Assembly (NCBI GenBank): GCA_006386115.1
Contig: VFIW01000142.1
Location: 1-64,000, forward strand
DNA length: 64,000 nucleotides
DNA from: Globisporangium splendens
Lineage: Eukaryota > Oomycota > Peronosporomycetes > Pythiales > Pythiaceae
Direction: 5' to 3'
Both the position numbers and the translations under genes were made by a program. This document shows positions 56,801 through 64,000 of this stretch, piece after piece (the first letter of the stretch is position 1; each line of letters starts with the position of its first letter). The notes beneath the pieces were generated by a model. The model had not been told where the DNA came from. It saw only the letters and a list, made by a program, of their open reading frames with translations, and ran no database searches.

Positions 56801-58268
56801 ACTTACTTACCTTCGAGACGCGTTTTGCTAAATTGTCGTTGGTAAACAAAGAGTCATCAAAGCAAAAAGATGGTCAGTGCGTAACTTGCCACTTTCTAAT
56901 TCAAGCATGTGCTGGCATTTCTCTGAGACTGGTGTGTTTTCCATCTAGAGCGACAAAACAGCCTAGGGATCGATAATTCGGACCAGCTGCAATTTCTCCA
57001 GTTTCTCCTTCTCTCTCGCTCAATCTGGCCCAGACTTTGGAAAAAAGTTGATTTAGGAGGGAGAAAATGGTCGCACCTGTGGGTTGACTCTTGTCGTGCG
57101 TGCATGGTCATTCCTGCGAACAGCAGGAAGTCTAACGGTGCTGCGCGTAAAGTGAGGCGCCTTCCGTGAGAGGATCCGTGTTCCCTCGACCTCGTCAGCC
57201 TCTGTACCTCGAACCAACATAAACGAAACGATTAGGGTCTGTTGAACCCTCATTTTACTGCAATTCCGAGCACTAAAACAGAGCTGGGGAGTGCACCGGC
57301 AACTCATAATTACTCACATGCAAGTTTTCAGGATTGTAAAATAACTGGACACGATCACCATCTGGACACTGATCACTACACACAGAATCAAGAAATCTGA
57401 CAGCTATCAAGTAATACTTGCGCATGCTGCAAACACACATGTATGGACTCTACTGATGAGAGAGAGATTGTATGCAGGGACAATAATCTGCCGCCCATCT
57501 CGACGCGCTCTTGATTGAACCCAGTCTGTCGTTCTCCTTGAACGCGCAATCGGAGCGTCGCGTTGTTGCGACCTTTCCAGCAAAGAACTCGGTGCTCGGC
57601 ATGCCGAAAGGCGAGTTCGAGGTTTGTTCTTGCGCTTGCTGCTGCGAAGAGCGGCGGAAAGTGGGCGACCATGGTGCCCGACCTTTCGCAACTGAGTTCC
57701 ACTGCCAGTGCTGAGCTGGACAGAAAAATGGAAGGTAATAAATAGAACAGATTTGTTGACCAGGTGCCCTGTTTTAGAGCTAAAAGTGGGATGCGATGCG
57801 CGAAGTGCACATGTCAGATCCTATAGAGCAAGCGAAGAGAGCGAGATCCGTGGACAAATAAATCAGATCTGTCCTTTCGATAGCTTGCTGCAATTTCGTG
57901 ATATGCATTTTCACAATATATACGTTTTCATCGATATTCTTACGCACCACGACTACAAAGCGGTGGATGGGTTCCCATAAAATTTAAAAGCAATATCAGG
58001 TGTACGGGTGTGGGTACGTGTAGGTTCGCGCTGGTTTGTGTAACCCACGTGGGATGGAAGAGACAAGAGGATGCGTTCAGATGGGCGTTGCAATGTGATG
58101 CGATGCGCTGAGCCGCGAGCCTCTTCATGCCGCATGGTCAACAAAGCATAAACCGCTGCACCCCACAACCCAGAAGCGAAGCGAAACGACTGCCCCAAAG
58201 CGTCCATTCTCCAATTTCACGGCATCCGTCAAAGCGTCGGCAAAGCACCAGTCTCGAATATCATCAGA
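53812..58268. other. Gene-poor region, 4.4 kb
   Basis: No convincing gene. Open frames stay below 140 codons and lack domains; the longest are on the minus strand at 54477-54860, 55126-55437 and 57388-57810. A GATCTGAGATC word recurs at 55004-55040. AT content is higher than in the neighbouring genes. The region could hold decayed mobile DNA, but I find no terminal repeats or transposase motif. Confidence 0.55.
56624..56650. repeat. TTCC tetranucleotide microsatellite
   Basis: About six to seven CTTC/TTCC units within the gene-poor region. Confidence 0.85.
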
Positions 58269-58769
58269 ATGCAGCAGCACCCGCCAGTCAAGTCCATGCG
58301 CACGATCTCCCGCCAGGAGCTGGAGAAAGCGGTCGGTGCGATCATCTCGCGCTCGTCGTCGCTGCGCCAGCGCATGCTGCGCGTGAAGAAGGCGATCGAG
58401 AAGGAGGTCGACGAGGTGGATCAGTACACGATGGAGATCGAGGAGTGTCTCGAGCGCATCGACGAGATCGAGGCGTTCTGTAAGGAGGTGCGGTGTGACC
58501 AGGCGATCGCCAAGCACTGCGTCGCGGCCAACATGGACGTCGAGAGCGAGCTCGAGGAGCTGCTGATCGAGCGCGAGGAAGAGACCCAGCTGCTCACGCG
58601 CATGATGCAGACCCGCGAGATGCACGCCGAGGCGCACAAGAAGCTGCTGCAGCACTTTGCCGTGCTGCACCGCGAGTGGCTCCACGTCAAGAAGCAGCAG
58701 CGCGCGCTCGCCATGGTGCTGCTGCGCATCAGTCTCGTGCGCATCGCGCGCCGAAAAGCCATTATTTAA
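58269..58769 (+). CDS. Small coiled-coil protein of unknown function
   Basis: Single exon, 166 residues, high GC at third positions like the other genes. Almost the whole chain is predicted helix with heptad spacing and high Glu/Lys/Arg content, for example VDEVDQYTMEIEECLERIDE and ELEELLIEREEETQLL. It ends with a Leu/Ile-rich basic helix (ALAMVLLRISLVRIARRKAI). No signal or membrane segment. The 225-codon frame on the other strand is Leu/His/Arg-rich and is its shadow. No family recognised. Confidence 0.75.
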   Translation: MQQHPPVKSMRTISRQELEKAVGAIISRSSSLRQRMLRVKKAIEKEVDEVDQYTMEIEECLERIDEIEAFCKEVRCDQAIAKHCVAANMDVESELEELLIEREEETQLLTRMMQTREMHAEAHKKLLQHFAVLHREWLHVKKQQRALAMVLLRISLVRIARRKAII

Positions 58770-59502
58770 GCAAGCAGCCCAAGAGATGACGTCTTCTTCC
58801 ATCCAGCGTGGTCGACAGCCACGAGTCCGAGCACCAGACGACCGTCATATTGAGCACCGCTCATAGACGCATTTGACGACGCTCTTCTACCGCATACAGG
58901 TACATGCGCAGACACAACCCATAGTAAGCGAGACAGAGAGCCCCGCTAGTCTCCGTACCATAGACCACCCGTGATAGTTAGCTTATTTATGTATAATAAC
59001 TAATATCCCCACTCCCTCTACCTCCATTCCTTCTTGCTTTTACCTCCATCCATCGCCGTTCCATTTCATTCTGCACACGACACAAGAGGCTTACACCCAC
59101 ACTATGACACTGTACAGTAGCCGAAAGGAGGATCAAGCGTTGCTAAAGTATGAGTGTGTCCATGCCGCAATCCAGAACAATTCATCTTCCGCAGCGAATC
59201 ATCCCCATCGCATGTCCTTCCTTCCATCCAATTGCAGGACCAGTGTCAAGCCAAGAGGCATCCTGACAGTGTTGGTCGCTGTGTGCGCCACACCAAATGC
59301 GCATTCCAGCTCCTCGTCGCCCACATGCGCACACTCCATGAGCATCCTCCTTTGGCGCTACTGCAGGTGGGGTCGTACTGTAGGTATTCGTCGTGCTGCT
59401 TGGGAACGTGGTGTTTGCATGGACGTCATTTTTCAAATTGCGTGCAATGGTGTAGTGTAGTGGTGTGGCAGTGGCATGGGTGATCTATTTGTTAGTATGT
59501 AA
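58770..59502. other. Intergenic region before the tRNA-Arg pair
   Basis: One exon-like segment at 59238-59366 (between CAATTGCAG and GTGGGG, reading DQCQAKRHPDSVGRC...) has a Cys/His-containing frame but no recognisable domain or start. Otherwise nothing seen. Confidence 0.4.
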
Positions 59503-59575
59503 GTCCTTGTGGCCTAATGGATAAGGCGTCGCCCTCCGAAGGCGGAGATTGTGGGTTCGAGTCCCATCAAGGACG
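59503..59575 (+). tRNA. tRNA-Arg(CCG) copy 1
   Basis: Acceptor GTCCTTG/CAAGGAC, D arm GCCTAATGGATAAGGC, anticodon loop CTCCGAA (anticodon CCG), T arm GTGGG-TTCGAGT-CCCAT, discriminator G. It is 73 nt long, followed directly by a T5 run. Close in layout to eukaryotic tRNA-Arg(CCG). Confidence 0.95.
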
Positions 59576-59746
59576 TTTTTCTTTTCTATTTTTTTCTCTC
59601 TTCCTTTCTTTCTGTCCCGTACTGTGCTGTGTGTTGAGAGCGTGCTGGATACGGTTTGAAGAGTGGAGGTGTATTTTTTTGTCAAAAATCAGTACTTTTG
59701 TAAGAAAGCAGTTAGTGTGCAAAATGGAAATCAGTACTTTCGTCCA

Positions 59747-59819
59747 GTCCTTGTGGCCTAATGGATAAGGCGTCGCCCTCCGAAGGCGGAGATTGTGGGT
59801 TCGAGTCCCATCAAGGACG
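59747..59819 (+). tRNA. tRNA-Arg(CCG) copy 2
   Basis: Sequence identical to the copy 244 bp upstream and followed by a T6 run. AATCAGTACTTT occurs shortly before this copy and again between the two genes. Confidence 0.95.
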
Positions 59820-60257
59820 CTTTTTTCGACTTGATGCTGCTCACAAAACAGTACTGTAAACACCCTGAATACAACACTTGTAAGCTCACAGTGACTGGGT
59901 GGCACACCAAGTGGGTCATTCACACAGTGGTGCTTGCACTTGCACAACCAAACAGAATGCAGGCTTCATGCGCGCGGATGCCAACAGGGAAATGCGCGCT
60001 ATGGAAACGCTCTTTGACGCTGTTATCTTCCAGTCTGTTGTACGCCAGGCAGCGGCGCACCGACAGCAGATGGCGCGTTGTATTTATGGACCTGGCCGAT
60101 TGCGTCTATTTTCGAGCTCCATCTCGACAAACGAGCCTTCTGCTCTGTTGCGAGGGGTCAGATTCTTGACTTTGGGCATGCAGAAGACCACGTAAAAGCA
60201 AGGTGGCTGGCGAAGGGGAGCGTCAAGAGCGCGGGTAATTCGGACAAGTCACGACAA
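59820..60257. other. Region between tRNA-Arg and the EF-hand locus
   Basis: Open frames exist (for example 59948-60169 and 60078-60377), but no clear first exon of the EF-hand gene can be fixed. The start at 60258 is a choice among several. Confidence 0.35.
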
Positions 60258-60837
60258 ATGGTGTCTCCGAGTTCCAAGCGGAGTGCGCATTTCGCAAACG
60301 TGCGCGGGTCAGAGGACAATCGCCATGGAGACCGCAAGGGTGAGAAGAAGTGCAACGCTCCAGCAAGTGGGAACGAGGTGAGAATGGCGCTGTTTACTGT
60401 TCGGCAATACGTAATCCATTGGCTAACTTTGGTAAATCGCTTATGTTTAGCATCGAAAGCAAAAAGTGTATTCAAGCGGCGACGACTCCAAGCGCTTGCC
60501 GAAGCTCGAAGCCCATGTACGGCAGGCGCTTGCAGCTTTCCGTGTTGATGCGCACAAGAACGCGCTTCCTGCAGCCAGCACGATCAAGGAATGTATCGCG
60601 CATATTGAGAACGCCAGTCGCGACGACACGGAGATTGAAGTAGCCGAGTTTCGCAAGTGCTTGTTCGCGTTGGGAGTGTCACCATATGATACAGCGCTCT
60701 TGTTGGACCATTTTGACAAGGAGAACTCTGGGTTTACAGATGGGAAGATGCTGTCAAACCATTTGCTCGCCAATCCTTCCGGAACAAGAAATCTTCATTT
60801 GGTTGATGAGGACAACAATACGAGCGGAGGCGTGTAG
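60258..60837 (+). CDS. EF-hand locus, N-terminal segment (to TAG)
   Basis: Exon 60258-60377 (start chosen at MVSPSSKRS) joins in phase to 60451. The segment is basic and Ser-rich, then helical (RLPKLEAHVRQALAAF), and holds one weak EF-hand pair: the first loop is degenerate (NASRDDTEIEVAEF) and the second is DKENSGFTDGKML. It ends at SGGV-TAG; the same frame then reads HKLTPGKAATNS into the next EF-hand pair. Confidence 0.5.
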
Positions 60838-62436
60838 CATAAGCTGACACCTGGAAAAGCTGCGACGAATTCAGCAAGCAGTACGACTATTTCATCGTTG
60901 GAAGAGCGTGCAATGAAGGATCTCCATCGCAAAGTGATCGAGCGTGTGCTACTGAAGAGCAAAACTCAAAACATCAAAGACACGTTTTGGCAGTACGATC
61001 TAGACCGGACAGGGTACTTGACGTTGCCGCAATTTCGCACGCTAGCCCGGGACCATGGCTTTGTTGGCACGGAAGTCGAGCGTCTGATCAAGTTTTTGGA
61101 TCGCGCTAATCAAGGGACCATATCCTTCCATGCGTTCTCAGGTGATGTGAAATTGGGAACAAATCAAGCGTACCCGAAATTTTCTCCCAAGAAACAACAA
61201 ATGGCGCAACCTCTCACAAAGAATGGCGTGTCAGCAATTGCACCAAGTCCAGCGAAAGGCAAGAGCAGCCCTGTTATGCCGCCGGAGTTACAAGATCCCA
61301 TGGAATCGATTCGAGCGAAGTTGCGACAGCGTGTCATGGGGCACAACAAAAGTATACGAGAAGTGTTCATGGAATTCGATGATGACGGGAATGGGTATCT
61401 GGACTATGAAGAGTTCAAACGGTTCATGGCCAAGTACAATTTTACCAACGACGAGGCTTGTCAAGTGATCGACTTTTTGGATCGTGATTTTTCCGGTACA
61501 ATCGACTATAACGAGTTCTCGTCGGGCTTGTTATTTTATCGCCCTCCTCCAGTTGCAGCATCGACACCGTCTCTGTTGCCATCGTCTCATCAGGTGGATG
61601 GACCACAGTCTACGGCCTCACTATCCACTCAAAAGGCAGAGCGTGTCCTACACGTCATCAAGCAGGTTGATCAATATAAGCCCAGCGTCGGTCATAAGAA
61701 TCCCAGAAGTGATAGGTCTAAAGGAAAGGTCAATTACAGAACCTTCGCCTCCGTCGTCAACAAAAGAAAATGGAATCTTCGCGCTGATGCGTCAAAGAAA
61801 GATCCATCAGCTGTCTCCAACCAGCATACTATGCTGGTGAATAGAGTGCTTCAGAAGCATCGATCACTTGAGGAAGCATTCCGTGGCCATAACACAGACG
61901 GAAGTGGCGAGCTTGATTACGATGAATTCCGGATACTCATGAAACACTACGGGATGAAAAATGATGGAGAAATCAACGCCTTAATTGACCAAATGGATTG
62001 CGATGGCGATGGAACAATTAGCCTCCAAGAATTCACTCAAGTATTCGGACGTGTGAAAATGAAGGGTGGAGCGACCAGCAAGCAGAAGCAAGACGCCAAG
62101 ATGCAGATTGCTTCATTACGAGAGCAGGAGCTGACGTGGATACAGCAGGCACTTGGCGAGAATGACTCGGTAGAAGATGCTTTCTGTGAATTTGATCCAA
62201 ATCGTCGTGGTGAACTCAACTACCAGCAGTTCCGGGATCTAATGGCAAGATACGGAATTAGCGGCAACGACAACATCTCTTTGCTCCTCAAACGGTTAGA
62301 TTTGGACAACTCGGGCACTGTCGACTTGCAAGAGTTTCTCTCAGTGTTTAGTGCGCAACGTCTTGCACATTATAAAAGCGCAAATACCAAGAAAGATATG
62401 CAGCTGCCCAACACAATCAACTCACACAAACGATAA
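60838..62436 (+). CDS. EF-hand locus, middle segment with eight EF-hand loops
   Basis: First ATG at 60913 (MKDLHRKVIERVL). Loops in order: DLDRTGYLTLPQF, DRANQGTISFHAF, DDDGNGYLDYEEF, DRDFSGTIDYNEF, NTDGSGELDYDEF, DCDGDGTISLQEF, DPNRRGELNYQQF, DLDNSGTVDLQEF. Loops 3, 4, 6 and 8 keep acidic residues at positions 1, 3, 5 and 12 and should bind calcium; loops 1, 2 and 7 are weaker. Low-complexity linkers follow the first two pairs. It ends INSHKR-TAA, after which the frame reads KAVRLRNLEEAWIRR, exactly the helix that opens the next pair. Calcium sensing is known for the family; no target domain is present. Confidence 0.75.
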   Translation, partial: HKLTPGKAATNSASSTTISSLEERAMKDLHRKVIERVLLKSKTQNIKDTFWQYDLDRTGYLTLPQFRTLARDHGFVGTEVERLIKFLDRANQGTISFHAFSGDVKLGTNQAYPKFSPKKQQMAQPLTKNGVSAIAPSPAKGKSSPVMPPELQDPMESIRAKLRQRVMGHNKSIREVFMEFDDDGNGYLDYEEFKRFMAKYNFTNDEACQVIDFLDRDFSGTIDYNEFSSGLLFYRPPPVAASTPSLLPSSHQVDGPQSTASLSTQKAERVLHVIKQVDQYKPSVGHKNPRSDRSKGKVNYRTFASVVNKRKWNLRADASKKDPSAVSNQHTMLVNRVLQKHRSLEEAFRGHNTDGSGELDYDEFRILMKHYGMKNDGEINALIDQMDCDGDGTISLQEFTQVFGRVKMKGGATSKQKQDAKMQIASLREQELTWIQQALGENDSVEDAFCEFDPNRRGELNYQQFRDLMARYGISGNDNISLLLKRLDLDNSGTVDLQEFLSVFSAQRLAHYKSANTKKDMQLPNTINSHKR

Positions 62437-63750
62437 AAAGCTGTTCGCTTACGCAACCTGGAAGAGGCATGGATTCGTCGCGCACTTGAGAACCACGAAT
62501 CAATCAAGGCTGTTTTCGACCGATACGATCAAGATCAAAGTGGCGAATTGGATTACGGTGAGTTTCGTCAACTAATGGACTCGTTCGGCTTCAGTGATAG
62601 TGACGATATTGAAGTGCTGGTAAAACGTCTCGATGCCAACAAATCCGGAGCGATTGATTATGAGGAGTTTGCGACAGTTTTCTATGAAGAGCGAGTTGAA
62701 CAAAATGGCCGAAGTAGACGAAGCAGTTCTGTGTCTTCGTCAAAAAGTGTGGGAGAAGCAAAAAAAGCCCGAGTGGCTCGCCAACGAGAGCTGGAAGTGA
62801 AATGGATGAAGCGTGTGCTGAGTTGTCACCAGTCGATTGAAGCTGCTTTCAACGAATATGACGAAGATGGAAGTGGAGAGCTGGACTATGACGAGTTTAG
62901 TCGTTTCATGAAGCGATACGGAATTGTCAAGCACGAAGATATATCATCGCTCATCAAGAAACTGGATGTGGACGGCTCCGGTGCAATCAACTACGAAGAG
63001 TTTACATCGGTTTTCAATCCTCTGCGGGTGGATCAGCACAGTAATGGCAATCCTCTCGTTGGGATGCTACCAGTTATGGATGAGGAAGGCTTCGACTCAG
63101 ATGAGCTTGAGTCGATCTTGGAAATTGAGCGAGAGCTGGCGGTGCGTATGCTCCAAAACACGAGAGATTTGAGAGCAGCATTCAGGAAATACGATTTGAA
63201 TGGAAATGGCCGCTTGGAGTACAAAGAGTTTCGGCAAGTGCTGAGAGCGTATCGATTTAAGGAACCCGAGATTCGTAAAGTGATTCGTCATCTAGATAGA
63301 GACGTTTCTGGCTTTATCGATTACAAAGAATTCATTGCAGGGTTCTCTGTCACAAAGGAGAATGAGCGAGGTTCACCCACAGGAGCGCGGAAGAAGTCCA
63401 AGTACCAAGTTTCTCGTGCCTCAAATACCGGTGCCCCGTCGAGCTCCAAGAACCACAAGAGCTTCTCTGCCATGCAAGCAGAATTATCCTCGGTTACGAT
63501 TGAGCGATTGAAGAAAGACCTGTTGACGAAGATACTGGCTACGTATGGTACTGTGCAATCAGTGTTCCGTCGTTATGACGAAGAACAAGAGGGTCGCTTG
63601 ACAGAGAAGCAATTTGAAACGTTGGTAGTTGATCACGGCATTTCAAGAGATGATGCTCGCTTGCTTCTGGATGCATTCGACCAAGATCACTCAGGCTCGA
63701 TCGAGTATGAAGAGTTCCTGTCGCAGCTAGTAGTCCGAAGCGCTGTGTGA
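62437..63750 (+). CDS. EF-hand locus, third segment with eight EF-hand loops
   Basis: Loops: DQDQSGELDYGEF, DANKSGAIDYEEF, DEDGSGELDYDEF, DVDGSGAINYEEF, DLNGNGRLEYKEF, DRDVSGFIDYKEF, DEEQEGRLTEKQF, DQDHSGSIEYEEF. Most are canonical. Linkers are Ser/Lys-rich (RSRRSSSVSSSKS). There is no Met ahead of the first loop. The segment ends VVRSAV-TGA; the same frame goes on for 67 codons (GNYDDVYRAEFKRSPHFTEL) to a TAA at 63952 that overlaps a GTAAGA splice donor, so the gene probably continues beyond the window. Confidence 0.75.
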   Translation, partial: KAVRLRNLEEAWIRRALENHESIKAVFDRYDQDQSGELDYGEFRQLMDSFGFSDSDDIEVLVKRLDANKSGAIDYEEFATVFYEERVEQNGRSRRSSSVSSSKSVGEAKKARVARQRELEVKWMKRVLSCHQSIEAAFNEYDEDGSGELDYDEFSRFMKRYGIVKHEDISSLIKKLDVDGSGAINYEEFTSVFNPLRVDQHSNGNPLVGMLPVMDEEGFDSDELESILEIERELAVRMLQNTRDLRAAFRKYDLNGNGRLEYKEFRQVLRAYRFKEPEIRKVIRHLDRDVSGFIDYKEFIAGFSVTKENERGSPTGARKKSKYQVSRASNTGAPSSSKNHKSFSAMQAELSSVTIERLKKDLLTKILATYGTVQSVFRRYDEEQEGRLTEKQFETLVVDHGISRDDARLLLDAFDQDHSGSIEYEEFLSQLVVRSAV

Positions 63751-64000
63751 GGAAATTACGATGACGTTTATCGAGCCGAATTCAAGCGATCCCCTCATTT
63801 CACTGAGTTGGTGCGCGTTAGAAGTCTGATCCAGATGGAATCCGCATCACAAGAGTATGCGCCAACACCGGCAGACAAGAAGTTGCTGTTCTTGCAGACA
63901 AAAACCTACATCCAGTTCCTATTCCTGGCTACGTCACCGCATTTTTTGTGGTAAGACGAGCAATTTCTCGCGCTTTCTGCTCGCTCAGTGTTGGATCAAC

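Larger units (their letters stand above)
60258..64000 (+). pseudogene. Multi-EF-hand locus interrupted by three in-frame stops, runs off window
   Basis: After an intron at 60378-60450, a single frame stays open from 60451 to a GTAAGA donor-like site at 63951, apart from TAG at 60835, TAA at 62434 and TGA at 63748. No frameshift is seen in 3.4 kb. About 17 EF-hand loops occur in pairs. Each pair is introduced by a helix like LREQELTWIQQALGENDSVE. No Met lies between the TAA and the next EF-hand, so the downstream part is not a separate normal gene. Possible readings are an early pseudogene, stop read-through, or consensus errors. The three parts are described separately below. Confidence 0.65.

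Noticed and set aside
58125..58802. 225-codon Leu-rich frame on the minus strand
   Set aside because: Antisense of the coiled-coil gene: Glu/Lys codons read backwards give Leu-rich sequence. The plus-strand frame has the more natural composition.
59104..59460. 118-codon frame upstream of the tRNA-Arg genes
   Set aside because: No domain, no clear promoter, and a better splice-flanked frame exists within it; neither is strong enough to call a gene.
60835..62436. Alternative genetic code in which TAA/TAG mean Gln
   Set aside because: Other genes here (P5A ATPase, RME-8-like, MPC1, ATG1-Claw) end with TAA or TAG exactly where their families end, and TGA also occurs as an interrupting stop.

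Overview
The window is nuclear DNA from a eukaryote, most likely an oomycete (stramenopile). Genes are compact. Introns are few and mostly 48-170 bp, with GTRNGT-type donors and YAG acceptors. Stops are TAA, TAG and TGA. One gene (HADH, start 39616) has an oomycete-like Inr+FPR core promoter just upstream. Several proteins carry mitochondrial presequences. The taxon is inferred; no rRNA or other taxonomic marker is present.

Region 1 (1-15173) is a tandem array of tRNA-Gly genes. I place 16 tRNA-Gly(CCC) and 18 tRNA-Gly(TCC) loci, two of the latter degenerate. They mostly alternate every 380-520 bp and are separated by two classes of GT-rich, low-complexity spacers. No protein gene is credible here; the many open frames are products of TTTGTTG and GT repeats.

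Region 2 (15174-46604) is ordinary gene-rich sequence. In order it holds a relic of a MULE-type DNA-binding domain; a mitochondrial alpha/beta-hydrolase-like protein whose nucleophile serine is glycine; a P5A (Spf1/ATP13A1) ATPase; a 2497-residue RME-8/GRV2/DNAJC13-like endosomal protein with no visible J domain; a KLC-type TPR protein; an LDAH-like lipid hydrolase; an unrecognised 881-residue helical protein; 3-hydroxyacyl-CoA dehydrogenase; a short NECAP-like protein; mitochondrial pyruvate carrier MPC1; methylcrotonyl-CoA carboxylase beta; and an RNF141-like RING protein. HADH, MPC1 and MCCC2 form a small neighbourhood of mitochondrial acyl and pyruvate metabolism.

Region 3 (47655-53811) holds a four-TM protein interrupted by an in-frame TAG, a remarkable autophagy kinase, and a WDR53-like WD40 protein. 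The kinase gene has 11 exons, all phase-consistent. It joins an ATG1/ULK kinase, an ATG8-interacting motif and two tandem ATG11/FIP200-type Claw domains in one 726-residue protein. This is the strongest candidate for an undescribed system: initiator kinase and cargo/scaffold reader, normally separate subunits, in a single chain.

Region 4 (53812-64000) starts with about 4.4 kb of gene-poor sequence, followed by a small coiled-coil gene and two identical tRNA-Arg(CCG) genes. It ends in a large multi-EF-hand locus with about 17 loops. Its reading frame is interrupted by TAG, TAA and TGA but by no frameshift, and it runs off the window end.
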